From Chachezhania antarctica (lineage in GTDB: Bacteria; Pseudomonadota; Alphaproteobacteria; Rhodobacterales; Rhodobacteraceae): DNA of 64,000 nt. Within the stretch, counting starts at the first letter, position 1, and the number at the start of each line of letters is the position of its first letter. Below the pieces are notes generated by a model. The model made no database searches, was not told the DNA's origin, and was given only the letters and a program-made list of their open reading frames with translations. Shown here piece by piece: positions 9,168 through 18,188 of the stretch. The position numbers were made by a program, and so were the translations under genes. Location: positions 722,634 through 786,633 of the forward strand of contig NZ_QZEX01000001.1 of assembly GCF_003646465.1 (NCBI RefSeq), written 5' to 3'.

Positions 9168-10114
9168 GCCGGGCGGGCCTTTCGGTTGGGGTCGGTTTCG
9201 GTTCGGCCCAGCTGGCCTGCAAGGATCTGGGCGGCGACGCCAACGGCAATGGCCTGCGGGTGCTTGCCAAGCGCGGGGTCGCCGATGGGGCAGGTGATGC
9301 GGTCGATGGCATGGGGCGAATGCCCCATTGCGGTGAGCCTCGAACGGAACCGCGCCCGTTTGGTGGCCGATCCGATCAGACCCAGCCCGGCAAAGCCGCG
9401 CCTGAGCAGTGCATCGCACAGGTCGAGGTCGATGGCATGGGAAAAGGTCAGCACAAGGTGCATCGCGTCGGTCGGGGCATGGCCCGCCAGTACCGCGGGA
9501 TCGGCGGCAGGCACGGTGGTCACGTCCTCGGGAATGTCTGCCGGGAAGCGTTCGGCCCCGGTATCGATCCACGTGATCGCCAGATCCGGCAGAGGCGCCA
9601 GCACATCGACCAACGCCCGCCCGACATGACCAGCGCCCCAGATCCACAGAGGCGTTTGCGCGGGCGTCACCGGTTCCACCATCCAGCCGTCGATCAACTG
9701 AGCTTGCGGCGCCGCCCCTTGCCCACGTGCATCGGCCAGCAGGCGGTGGACGGAAAGCGGCATGACGTCATTGCCCGTGGCCCGCGCGATCACGTCATCC
9801 TGCGGTTCGGGCAGACAGCCTGCATTGAAAACCTCGGTCAGCAACGTCACGGCCCCGCCGCAGCACTGCCCCAGATCTGGGCCAAGCGCTTGCCGCCTGA
9901 TCGTGGTCGCGCCGGGTTCCATCTCGCGCCCGGCCTCTGCCGCATCGAATTCCAGCGCGCCGCCGCCTATCGTGCCGGACTGACCGCCCTCCCAGACCAG
10001 CATCGCCGCGCCAACCTCGCGCGGGGTGGAGCCGCGCGTTTCCGCGACCACCACACGGGCGACGGTGCCATGCGCCTCGACAGCGCGGGTCAGGGCGGTC
10101 AGGTCAAACGCCAT
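9164..10114 (-). CDS. xdhC: Xanthine dehydrogenase accessory protein XdhC
   Basis: A 316-residue XdhC, the chaperone that binds molybdenum cofactor, oversees its sulfuration and inserts it into XdhB. An N-terminal XdhC/CoxI domain begins [16 protein letters not shown] and contains ETRGSTPREVGAAM and GTIGGGALE. The paired cysteines in LGQCCGGAVTLL (about residues 90-100) are characteristic. A C-terminal Rossmann-like domain holds IWGAGHVGRALVD (about 155-167). The start at 10114 overlaps the end of xdhB by 11 bases; the upstream alternative at 10165 lies deeper inside xdhB. Its stop overlaps the ABC ATPase start, which ties purine oxidation to the importer in one transcript. Confidence 0.93.
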   Translation of the reverse strand: MAFDLTALTRAVEAHGTVARVVVAETRGSTPREVGAAMLVWEGGQSGTIGGGALEFDAAEAGREMEPGATTIRRQALGPDLGQCCGGAVTLLTEVFNAGCLPEPQDDVIARATGNDVMPLSVHRLLADARGQGAAPQAQLIDGWMVEPVTPAQTPLWIWGAGHVGRALVDVLAPLPDLAITWIDTGAERFPADIPEDVTTVPAADPAVLAGHAPTDAMHLVLTFSHAIDLDLCDALLRRGFAGLGLIGSATKRARFRSRLTAMGHSPHAIDRITCPIGDPALGKHPQAIAVGVAAQILAGQLGRTETDPNRKARPA

Positions 10115-12398
10115 TCGACACCCTTTGTACCGCGTGCCAGATCCGTTCGGGCGTGGCAGGCGCATCCAGCGCCGGGTAGTCCGTGCCGCAGGCCGCGACC
10201 GCGTGGCTCAACGCCAGAAACGCCGAGATGCCCAGCATGAAGGGCGGTTCGCCGACCGCCTTGGATTTATAGATCGTGTCTTCGCGGTTCTCTCCGTCCC
10301 AGAGCGCGACGTTGAAAACCCGCGGACGGTCCGAACACGCGGGGATCTTGTAGGTCGACGGCGCGTGCGTCCGAAGCATGCCTTCCTGATCCCAGACCAG
10401 TTCTTCCGTCGTCAGCCAGCCTGCGCCCTGCACGTAGCCGCCTTCGACTTGACCGATATCCAGCGCGGGGTTCAGGGACGTGCCCGCATCATGCAGGATA
10501 TCCGTCCGCAGGATCCGGTTTTCGCCGGTCAGCACATCCACCGCGACCTCGGTCACCGCGGCGCCGTAGGCGAAGTAGTAGAACGGCCGGCCGTGGCCCG
10601 TGGCGCGGTCCCATTCGATCTTGGGTGTCTTGTAGAACCCTGTGGCGGAAAGCTGGACCCGCCCGTGATAGCAAAGCTGCGCGGCTTGCGTGAACGTATA
10701 GCTGGCGCCGGCGACCTCGACATTGCCGTCCGCGAAGGTGACCGCCGCGGGCTCCGACTGGTGCAGTTCGGCCAGATGTTCCGCCATCCGCGCGCGGATC
10801 GTATCGCAGGCGGCCTTCACTGCCATGCCGTTCAGGTCGCTGCCTGACGATGCCGCCGTGGCCGAAGTATTCGGCACCTTGCCCGTATCGGTCGCGGTGA
10901 TGCGCACATGATCCATCGCGATGCCGAACCGGCTGGCCGCCACCTGCGCGACCTTCTGGTACAGGCCCTGGCCCATCTCCGTTCCGCCGTGGTTCAGCTG
11001 GACCGAGCCGTCCTGGTAGACGTGCACCAGCGCGCCCGCCTGGTTCAGGTGCGTCAGCGTGAAGGAAATCCCGAACTTCACTGGCGTAAAGGCGATACCC
11101 TTCTTCACGAACCGATTGGCCGCGTTCCATTCCGCCACCGCCGCCTTCCGTGCCGCGTAGTCCGCGCTGTCCAGTAGTGCGTCCGTCATCTCGTGCAGGA
11201 TGAAATCCTCGACCTCCTGCCCGTAGGGCGTGGAGCGGTCTGGCGCGGGCGTGTCGGCCTTCGGGTAATAGTTGCGACGGCGGACCTCGACCGGATCGAG
11301 GCCAAGCTCATGGGCGATGTGGTCCATCACCCGCTCCATGCCGATCATGCCCTGCGGGCCGCCGAAGCCGCGATAGGCGGTGGCGCTTTGGGTGTTGGTC
11401 TTCAGCCGGTGGCTTTCGATCCGGCAGGCGGGGAGAAGGTAAGCGTTGTCGGCATGCAGCATCGCCCGGTCGGCCACGGGCAGCGACAGGTCCATCGCCC
11501 AGCCGCAGCGGATCAGGTGGCGGTAGCTCAGCCCCATGATCCGGCCGTGGTCGTCGAAGCCGACCTCGTAATCGACCCGCGCATCGTGGCGTTTGCCGGT
11601 GATGATCATGTCATCGTCGCGGTCGTACCGCATCTTGCAGGGCTTGCCGGTCTTCATCGCGGCCACCGCGCAGGCCACCGCCAGAGCATTGCCCTGGCTT
11701 TCCTTGCCACCGAAGCCGCCGCCCATGCGCCGGGTCTCGACGCGCACGGCATGCATCGGGCGGCCTATCGCGTCGGCCACCTTGTGCTGGATCTCGGTCG
11801 GGTGCTGGGTCGAGGACATGACCACCATATCCCCATCTTCCGACGGCAGGACCAGCGCGGCCTGACCTTCCAGGTAGAAATGCTCTTGCCCGCCCATGTC
11901 GAGACTGCCTTGCAGCACGTGCGGCGCGCGCGCGATGGCGGCTTTCGCGTCGCCTTTCTCCCAGACCACCGGGCCGCCTTCGAAGCGGCTGCCGGCCTCC
12001 ATCGCCTCGTCGACCGTCAGGATCGGGGTCTCTTCGGTGTAGGCGATATCGCCCAGACGCGCGGCCTTGCGGGCGGCAAGGTGGCTGGTGGCGATGACGA
12101 TGAACAGGGGCTGGCCGATGTAATGCACCGTGCCGTCGGACAGGAGCGGTTCGTCATGGATCGAGGGCGAGACGTCGTTCTCGAACGGCAGATCGTCGGC
12201 CACCATCACGGCGACAACGCCCGGGGCCGCGCGGACCGCGTCCAGATCCATCTTCGTGATCGTCCCGCGCGCGATCTTCGACAGCCCGAACGCAAGGTGC
12301 AGCGTGCCCGCCGGCACCGGCAGATCGTCGATGTAGCGCGCCTGTCCGGTGACATGGAGCGGCGCCGCATCGTGGGGCAGGGGCTTCGCGACACTCAT
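10104..12398 (-). CDS. xdhB: Xanthine dehydrogenase large (molybdopterin) subunit XdhB
   Basis: A 764-residue molybdenum subunit that hydroxylates hypoxanthine and xanthine; the length matches the Rhodobacter capsulatus-type XdhB. Seen in order: a small a/b hammerhead domain near residues 20-125, the cofactor-binding motifs [12 protein letters not shown] and [17 protein letters not shown], and near the C-terminus [10 protein letters not shown]. The Glu of that last motif (about 717) is the catalytic base in the family. ATG 12398 overlaps the xdhA stop by four bases (ATGA). Works as an (AB)2 cytosolic enzyme with XdhA and needs XdhC for cofactor loading. A modABC molybdate importer lies elsewhere in this window. 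Confidence 0.95.
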   Translation of the reverse strand: MSVAKPLPHDAAPLHVTGQARYIDDLPVPAGTLHLAFGLSKIARGTITKMDLDAVRAAPGVVAVMVADDLPFENDVSPSIHDEPLLSDGTVHYIGQPLFIVIATSHLAARKAARLGDIAYTEETPILTVDEAMEAGSRFEGGPVVWEKGDAKAAIARAPHVLQGSLDMGGQEHFYLEGQAALVLPSEDGDMVVMSSTQHPTEIQHKVADAIGRPMHAVRVETRRMGGGFGGKESQGNALAVACAVAAMKTGKPCKMRYDRDDDMIITGKRHDARVDYEVGFDDHGRIMGLSYRHLIRCGWAMDLSLPVADRAMLHADNAYLLPACRIESHRLKTNTQSATAYRGFGGPQGMIGMERVMDHIAHELGLDPVEVRRRNYYPKADTPAPDRSTPYGQEVEDFILHEMTDALLDSADYAARKAAVAEWNAANRFVKKGIAFTPVKFGISFTLTHLNQAGALVHVYQDGSVQLNHGGTEMGQGLYQKVAQVAASRFGIAMDHVRITATDTGKVPNTSATAASSGSDLNGMAVKAACDTIRARMAEHLAELHQSEPAAVTFADGNVEVAGASYTFTQAAQLCYHGRVQLSATGFYKTPKIEWDRATGHGRPFYYFAYGAAVTEVAVDVLTGENRILRTDILHDAGTSLNPALDIGQVEGGYVQGAGWLTTEELVWDQEGMLRTHAPSTYKIPACSDRPRVFNVALWDGENREDTIYKSKAVGEPPFMLGISAFLALSHAVAACGTDYPALDAPATPERIWHAVQRVSNGV

Positions 12399-13765
12399 GA
12401 CGCCATCCCCAGAACGGACGTAGCGGCGCCGGTGTCTTCGGCCCAGGCGCGGACAAGCATGCTCTGCGCCGTGCCCAGCCGGTAGGCGGACGAGGCACGC
12501 ATGTCGGAAAGGGGGGAGAAGTCTTCGGCCAAGGCGGCGATGGCGGGGGCGATCCCGTCCTCTGTCCAGTCGGCGCCGGTCAGCGTAGTTTCGCAGGCAG
12601 TGGCGCGCTTCGGAGTTCCGGCCATGCCACCGAAGGCGATGCGGGCCTGTGCGACCTTGCCGTCCTCGACCGTGATGAAGAACGCGCCGCACACGGCCGA
12701 GATATCCTGATCGAACCGTTTCGACAGCTTGTAGACCTTCAGCAGGTCGGGCTTCAGGGGCACGGTTATCGCCTCGAGGAATTCGCCCGGCTGAAGGTCC
12801 TGCTTGCCGTAGTCGATGAAGAACTCTTCCACCGGCATCGTCCGCCGTGCGTCGCCCTTCCGCAGATGCAGTGTCGCGCCAAGGGCGATCAACGGCGGCG
12901 GGTTGTCCCCGATGGGCGATCCATTGGCGATGTTCCCGCCGATCGTCGCAGCACCGCGCACCTGGTAGGAGCCATAGCGCCGGATCATCTCGGCATAGGA
13001 CGGGTAATGGGGGGCAAGCGCCTCTCGCACCCGGTTCATGTCGACCATCGCGCCAAAGCGGATCTCTGTGTCGGAGACGTCGATCCCCTTCAGATCGGCG
13101 CAGCCGTCCAGGAAGATGACCTTGTCCAGTTCGCGCAACTGCTTGGTGACCCAAAGCCCGACATCTGTCGCGCCGGCAACCAGCACCGCATCGGGTTCGG
13201 CGGCATAGGCCGCCGCCAGAGCATCGGAAGATTCGGGGCGGTAGGGTGCGTGGTCCCCACGCACCTTCGCCAGGGCCGCACTGTCGTCTATCCAGTCCGG
13301 TACCGGCACACCCGCCGCCGCGTCCGCCGCGCGGACGATGGGCGCATACCCGGTGCACCGACACAGGTTCCCGGCCACCCGGTCATCCGTCGCCCGGTCA
13401 CCCTGTGCATGGGCCACGGCCATCGACACGGCAAAGCCCGGCGTGCAGAAGCCGCACTGGCTGCCGTGATGGCGGACCAGCGCGTCCTGCACCGGGTGCA
13501 TCTCGCCCGCGGGGCCGGAGAGCCCTTCGACGGTGCGCACGGCCTTGCCCTCAAGCTGCGGCAGGAACAGGATGCAGGCGTTCAGCGCCTTTGCGCCCGC
13601 GTCATCGGTCACCATCACCGTGCAGGCGCCGCAATCGCCTTCGTTGCAGCCTTCCTTGGTGCCCTTCAGCCCGCGCCGTTCGCGCAGCCAGTCGAGCAAG
13701 GTTTCGGTGGGGGCGGCATCGGTGACGGTCACGGGCTCTCCGTTCAGAAGAAACGCGATCTCCAT
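12395..13765 (-). CDS. xdhA: Xanthine dehydrogenase small subunit XdhA (2Fe-2S and FAD)
   Basis: A 456-residue electron-transfer subunit. The N-terminal plant-ferredoxin-like cluster uses C40, C45, C48 and C64 (CNEGDCGAC, then NAC). The second cluster uses C104, C107, C135 and C137 (CGFC and CRC). The FAD domain follows from about residue 175 and contains the family's [16 protein letters not shown] motif near 285, with a CO dehydrogenase flavoprotein C-terminal domain at the end. [12 protein letters not shown] at 13765 was chosen over an upstream start at 13795 because family proteins begin there. It is the first gene of the seven-gene purine operon, whose promoter should lie in the 640-base gap to dnaE. 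Confidence 0.95.
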   Translation of the reverse strand: MEIAFLLNGEPVTVTDAAPTETLLDWLRERRGLKGTKEGCNEGDCGACTVMVTDDAGAKALNACILFLPQLEGKAVRTVEGLSGPAGEMHPVQDALVRHHGSQCGFCTPGFAVSMAVAHAQGDRATDDRVAGNLCRCTGYAPIVRAADAAAGVPVPDWIDDSAALAKVRGDHAPYRPESSDALAAAYAAEPDAVLVAGATDVGLWVTKQLRELDKVIFLDGCADLKGIDVSDTEIRFGAMVDMNRVREALAPHYPSYAEMIRRYGSYQVRGAATIGGNIANGSPIGDNPPPLIALGATLHLRKGDARRTMPVEEFFIDYGKQDLQPGEFLEAITVPLKPDLLKVYKLSKRFDQDISAVCGAFFITVEDGKVAQARIAFGGMAGTPKRATACETTLTGADWTEDGIAPAIAALAEDFSPLSDMRASSAYRLGTAQSMLVRAWAEDTGAATSVLGMAS

Positions 13766-14158
13766 GGCCAAATTGTGTCCCAGACCCGCCGCCATACCGT
13801 GTTGAGCCAGTTGGATCCCCCGATGCAGCGTAGAAGGGGCCGGCCATTTGTTGCCAAAAGCCTAAAGAGAGGGCAGCCCGGCTGACAAGCCTGTGCCGCG
13901 CACCCAATATTGCACTTCCGCCACGGCAAGACGAGAGGGATGTCGAGGGAGAAGGGGATCTGTTTTGGAATCATGCGCTTGCGAGGGGAATGCCCGCTGT
14001 GCGCGGAAGCTCTTTCAAGTCGGGGCGAAGAATAATCTGCTGTAGAATTCGGCAGATGCCTGCAAACCGGGCATCCCGACAGGTCTGCGCCGCGCGACAG
14101 GATCATCCATTTGCCATGCGCCGGGTCCTTCTGCGCGGAAGCCGGGCGTCGTCGCCGG

Positions 14159-14237
14159 ACCGTGCCCGCGGCGGGCCCGACCACCCACCCCCGTCGGATC
14201 GCATGCCGCGATCCTCCTTGCCCGCCACGGGCACGGT
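14159..14237 (+). repeat. Nested palindromic repeat, copy A
   Basis: The outer arms ACCGTGCCCG (14159-14168) and CGGGCACGGT (14228-14237) are perfectly complementary. After one mismatch the pairing continues as GGCGGG (14170-14175) with CCCGCC (14221-14226). Inside lies a C-rich core (CCACCCACCCCCGTC), then an inner hairpin GGATCGC (14196-14202) / GCGATCC (14208-14214). The same architecture with different stem sequences recurs in five other places in the window. Read from the core, this copy is in plus orientation. Confidence 0.85.
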
Positions 14238-14275
14238 TCGTCCCGGGCGATGACTGGCGGGTGGGTCCCGTCCAA

Positions 14276-14360
14276 GCGCATCGCCTTCGATCCGCGAGGG
14301 CGAAAGCGGAACGCTTTCGCCCGTTGGGGCGGGTGGGCGGGCGGATCGAAGGCGATGCGC
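14276..14360 (-). repeat. Nested palindromic repeat, copy A-prime (opposite orientation)
   Basis: The 20-bp outer arms at 14276-14295 and 14341-14360 are perfectly complementary (GCGCATCGCC... with ...GGCGATGCGC). The inner hairpin is an 11-bp perfect stem, GGGCGAAAGCG (14298-14308) and CGCTTTCGCCC (14312-14322), with a GAA loop. The unpaired part, GTTGGGGCGGGTGGGCGG (14323-14340), is the reverse complement of the family's C-rich core, so this copy points toward copy A. It ends 46 bases before the dnaE start. Confidence 0.88.
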
Positions 14361-14406
14361 GACGTAGGCTCTTCCGGGGACCGTCCACGCAACATATGGT
14401 GGTCCC

Positions 14407-17400
14407 ATGACCGACACCCCCCGATTCATCCACCTTCGCCTCCATTCCGAATATTCCCTGCTGGAAGGGGCCGTGCGGCTGAAGAAGCTGCCCGATCTCT
14501 GCAAGGCGGCCGGGATGCCGGCCGTGGCGCTGACCGACACGAACAACCTGTTCGCCGCGCTGGAGTTCTCGGTGTCGCTGTCGGGTGCGGGCATCCAGCC
14601 GATCATGGGGCTGCAGGTCGATCTTGCCTACATGCCCGCCCAGCCCGGGGAGAAACCCCGACCGCCGGCGCCCATCGTGCTGCTGGCCCAGTCGGAGGCG
14701 GGCTACGGCAATCTCATGAAGCTCAACACCTGCCTCTATGTCGGCAAGCCGGATCAGCTGCCGCAGATCACGCTGGAGGAGCTGGAAACCCACAGCGACG
14801 GGCTCATCTGCCTGACGGGCGGGCCGGGCGGCCCTGTTGGCCAGCTTCTGCTGGGCGGCCAGCGCCCCGCGGCCGAAGCCCTGATGTCCCGGCTGAAAAC
14901 CACGTTCGGGGACCGGCTGTACGTGGAACTGCAGCGCCATCCGGGCGCCAACGGGCCGACCGACGCAGAGAAGCGCACCGAGCGTGGCCATGTCGAGATG
15001 GCCTATGCGATGGATCTGCCACTGGTCGCCACCAATGACGTCTACTTCCCGACGCCCGAGATGTACGAGGCGCATGACGCCCTGATTTGCATCGCCGACG
15101 GCGCCTATGTGGACCAGCAGCAGCCGCGGCGGACGCTGACACCAAAGCATCATTTCGCTAGCCAGGCCGACATGGCAGCCCTCTTCGCCGACCTGCCCGA
15201 GGCGATCGACAATACCGTCGAGATCGCAAGGCGCTGCGCCTTCATGGCCTACCGACGTGACCCGATCCTGCCGCGCTTTGCCGATGACGAGGTCGACGAA
15301 TTGCGACGTCAGGCCAAGGCGGGCCTGAAGGACCGGCTGGCCGTGATCCCCCATGCCGCCCCGGTCGAGGACTACGAGAAGCGGCTGGAATTCGAACTTG
15401 GCATCATCGAGGGCATGGGCTTTCCCGGCTACTTCCTGATCGTTGCGGACTTCATCAAGTGGGCCAAGGAACACGACATTCCCGTCGGCCCCGGCCGGGG
15501 CTCGGGTGCTGGCAGCCTCGTGGCCTACGCGCTGACGATCACCGACCTCGATCCGCTCCGCTATTCGCTTCTGTTCGAACGGTTCCTGAACCCGGAACGT
15601 GTGTCGATGCCCGACTTCGACATCGACTTCTGCATGGACCGCCGCGAAGCCGTCATCGAATACGTCCAAGGCAAGTACGGACGCGAGAAGGTGGCGCAAA
15701 TCATCACCTTCGGTGCGCTTTTGTCCAAGGCCGCGATCCGCGATATCGGCCGCGTGCTGCAGATGCCTTATGGCCAGGTCGATCGCCTGTCGAAGATGAT
15801 CCCGGTCGAAGGCGTTAAGCCGGTCTCCATCGAGAAGGCGCTGGCGGACGAGCCGCGCCTGCGCGAGGAAGCCCGCTCCGAGGAAGTCGTCGACCGCCTG
15901 CTGACCTATGGCCAGCAGGTCGAAGGCTTGCTGCGGAACGCCTCGACCCACGCCGCCGGCGTCGTGATCGGCGACCGGCCACTGGACGAGCTGGTGCCGC
16001 TCTACCAGGATCCGCGGTCCGACATGCCGGCCACGCAGTTCAACATGAAATGGGTCGAACAGGCCGGGCTGGTGAAGTTCGACTTCCTGGGCCTGAAGAC
16101 GCTGACCGTCATCCAGAACGCCATCGACCTGATCCATGCCTCGGGCCGCGATCTGCACACGGCGCCCGACGGCACGCAGATCTACACGCCCACGGAAGGG
16201 GCCGAGAACCAGATCAACGCGATCCCGCTGGACGATGAAGAAACCTACAAGCTCTACGCCGCGGCGAAGACGGTCGCGGTGTTCCAGGTGGAAAGCTCGG
16301 GCATGATGGATGCGCTGAAGCGCATGAAGCCCACGACGATCGAGGACATCGTGGCGCTCGTGGCCCTCTATCGTCCGGGCCCGATGGAGAACATCCCCAA
16401 ATATTGCGAGGTCAAGAACGGCCTGTCGGAACGCGACCGGCTGCATCCGACCATCGACCATATCCTCGACGAAACCCAGGGCATCATCGTCTACCAGGAA
16501 CAGGTGATGCAGATCGCGCAGGAAATGGCGGGCTACAGCCTTGGCGGCGCCGACCTGCTGCGCCGCGCCATGGGCAAAAAGATCCAGGAGGCGATGGACG
16601 CCGAACGGCCCAAGTTCATCAAGGGGGCCAAGGAAAACGGTGTCGACGACAAGAAGGCGCTGGAGGTCTGGAACCTTCTCGACAAGTTCGCGAACTACGG
16701 TTTCAACAAGTCCCACGCGGCGGCCTACGCCGTGGTCAGCTACCAGACCGCCTGGCTGAAGACGAACCACCCGGTCGAGTTCATGGCCGGCGTGATGAAC
16801 TGCGACATCCACCTGACCGACAAGCTGGCAGTCTATTTCGAAGAAGCGCGGAAGGGGTTGGAGCTGCCGTGGATCCCGCCCTGCGTGAACCGGTCGGAGC
16901 CCGCCTTCACCGTGAAGGACGGCGCACTGATCTACGGGCTTGGCGCGTTGAAGAATGTCGGGCTGGACGCGATGCGGCTGATCACCGACGGCCGCCGTGC
17001 GGATGGCACCGACAAGCCCTTCGTAAACCTTTTCGACCTCGCCCGGCGGGTCGACCTGAAACGGATCGGCAAGCGGCCGCTGGAAATGCTCGCCCGGTCC
17101 GGTGCCTTCGACCAGCTCGATCCGAACCGGCGGAGGGTGCTGGAAAACCTCGACGCGCTGGTCAGCTATTCGGCAGCGATCCAGGAACAGAAGGATTCGG
17201 CGCAGGTCTCGCTCTTCGGCGAAGCGGGGGAGGATCTGCCCGAACCGCGCCTGTCGGGCGTGCCCGACTGGCTGCCCGCCGAACGGCTGGGCGAGGAATT
17301 CAAGGCGGTCGGCTTCTACCTGTCCGGCCACCCGCTGGACGACGACATGAACGGCCTGAAACGGCGCGGGATCGTGACACTGGACGACGTCACTGAACGC

Positions 17401-17919
17401 GCGGCCCGCGGCCCGCTGGTGGCGAAACTGGCGGGCATCGTCGCCGGGCGGCAGGAGCGCAAGTCCGCCCGCGGGAACCGCTTCGCCTTCTGCCAGCTGT
17501 CCGATCCGACGGGCGCCTACGAGGTCACGCTGTTCTCCGAAGCGCTGGAGGCCAATCGCGAGCACCTCGAAACCGGCTCCCGTGTGGTGGTGCAGGTCGA
17601 GGCGACGATGGAATCGGACCAGTTGAAGCTTCTGGGCCGCACGGTGACCCCCATCGACGCGCTGGTCGCGTCGGGTGGCGCCAGCGGCCTCAAGGTCTGG
17701 ATCGATGACGCGTCCGCAGTGACGACAGTCGCCACGGTGCTGGAAGAAGCCAAAGCCGCCGCCAAGGCCGCGGCCCGCGCGCCGGTGCAGCTGTGCCTGT
17801 CGGGCCCTGATCTTCCGGGCGAGGTGGAGATGGAACTGGGTTCCGACTTTGTAGTATCGACCCAGATCCGGCAGGCCCTGAAGAGCCTGGAAGGCGTGAC
17901 GATGGTCGACGAACTCTGA
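14407..17919 (+). CDS. dnaE: DNA polymerase III alpha subunit, DnaE1 type
   Basis: A 1170-residue replicative polymerase catalytic subunit. The N-terminal PHP domain starts HLRLHSEYSLLEG. The polymerase core contains GPGRGSGAGSLVAYAL and PDFDIDF, whose D403 and D405 (numbered from ATG 14407) are metal-binding active-site aspartates. A helix-hairpin-helix region follows with YGFNKSHAAAYA. An OB-fold lies near residues 1000-1070 (LAGIVAGRQERKSARGNRFAFCQL), and the tail ends LEGVTMVDEL. The length is normal for DnaE1; it is not the shorter ImuB-associated DnaE2. A Pro-rich start (MTDTPRFIHL) with no strong ribosome site precedes it. It is followed by two hairpins and then hisS. Confidence 0.97.
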   Translation: MTDTPRFIHLRLHSEYSLLEGAVRLKKLPDLCKAAGMPAVALTDTNNLFAALEFSVSLSGAGIQPIMGLQVDLAYMPAQPGEKPRPPAPIVLLAQSEAGYGNLMKLNTCLYVGKPDQLPQITLEELETHSDGLICLTGGPGGPVGQLLLGGQRPAAEALMSRLKTTFGDRLYVELQRHPGANGPTDAEKRTERGHVEMAYAMDLPLVATNDVYFPTPEMYEAHDALICIADGAYVDQQQPRRTLTPKHHFASQADMAALFADLPEAIDNTVEIARRCAFMAYRRDPILPRFADDEVDELRRQAKAGLKDRLAVIPHAAPVEDYEKRLEFELGIIEGMGFPGYFLIVADFIKWAKEHDIPVGPGRGSGAGSLVAYALTITDLDPLRYSLLFERFLNPERVSMPDFDIDFCMDRREAVIEYVQGKYGREKVAQIITFGALLSKAAIRDIGRVLQMPYGQVDRLSKMIPVEGVKPVSIEKALADEPRLREEARSEEVVDRLLTYGQQVEGLLRNASTHAAGVVIGDRPLDELVPLYQDPRSDMPATQFNMKWVEQAGLVKFDFLGLKTLTVIQNAIDLIHASGRDLHTAPDGTQIYTPTEGAENQINAIPLDDEETYKLYAAAKTVAVFQVESSGMMDALKRMKPTTIEDIVALVALYRPGPMENIPKYCEVKNGLSERDRLHPTIDHILDETQGIIVYQEQVMQIAQEMAGYSLGGADLLRRAMGKKIQEAMDAERPKFIKGAKENGVDDKKALEVWNLLDKFANYGFNKSHAAAYAVVSYQTAWLKTNHPVEFMAGVMNCDIHLTDKLAVYFEEARKGLELPWIPPCVNRSEPAFTVKDGALIYGLGALKNVGLDAMRLITDGRRADGTDKPFVNLFDLARRVDLKRIGKRPLEMLARSGAFDQLDPNRRRVLENLDALVSYSAAIQEQKDSAQVSLFGEAGEDLPEPRLSGVPDWLPAERLGEEFKAVGFYLSGHPLDDDMNGLKRRGIVTLDDVTERAARGPLVAKLAGIVAGRQERKSARGNRFAFCQLSDPTGAYEVTLFSEALEANREHLETGSRVVVQVEATMESDQLKLLGRTVTPIDALVASGGASGLKVWIDDASAVTTVATVLEEAKAAAKAAARAPVQLCLSGPDLPGEVEMELGSDFVVSTQIRQALKSLEGVTMVDEL

Positions 17920-17975
17920 ACCGCGCTGCGCGCGCCCCCGTTGCAGATTGGCCGTTCCCTGCGGAAACGACCAAA

Positions 17976-18050
17976 GCCTCCGGCGGGAGTATTTGGAGAA
18001 AGAAGAAGGACAGGCCCCTTTTCTCTTCTTTCCCCAATACTCAGGGGGAG
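17976..18050 (+). terminator. Long hairpin after dnaE
   Basis: A near-perfect long stem: GAGTATTTGGAGAAAGAAGA (17987-18006) pairs with TCTTCTTTCCCCAATACTC (18024-18042), with one bulge, and CTCC/GGAG pairing extends the base outward. The CCTCCGGCGGGAGTATTT-like half is, from memory, a commonly repeated intergenic sequence in Rhodobacteraceae. Probably the dnaE terminator. The 17920-18188 gap holds this and the hairpin at 18070-18084, no gene. Confidence 0.65.
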
Positions 18051-18069
18051 TCCTCCCACAAGGGAGGGC

Positions 18070-18084
18070 GGGGGCAGCGCCCCC
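18070..18084. repeat. Short GC hairpin before hisS
   Basis: GGGGGC-AGC-GCCCCC, a perfect 6-bp stem with a three-base loop, downstream of the long dnaE hairpin. It may be a backup terminator or part of the hisS leader. Confidence 0.45.
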
Positions 18085-18188
18085 TGATCGCTGAACATCG
18101 CGTGCCCGGTTCGGACGCCGGGCTTGCCCCGCATGGGGCTCTGGGCTAGACCCCGCCGCGACTGCGGCCCCCCTTCAGGACATTTCCC

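Larger units (their letters stand above)
13766..14406. other. Divergent intergenic region xdhA/dnaE
   Basis: About 640 bases without a convincing gene between the two divergent starts. The xdhA-proximal 350 bases are less GC-rich and should hold the purine-operon promoter, but I cannot pick a clear -35/-10 pair. The dnaE-proximal half is taken up by two large nested palindromes in opposite orientation (14159-14237 and 14276-14360). Open frames crossing it are antisense continuations or lack codon bias. Confidence 0.7.

Noticed and set aside
13744..17565. A 1273-codon open frame on the minus strand opposite dnaE
   Set aside because: Shadow of dnaE; high GC suppresses stops, and the translation is Arg/His/Gly-rich with no family features.
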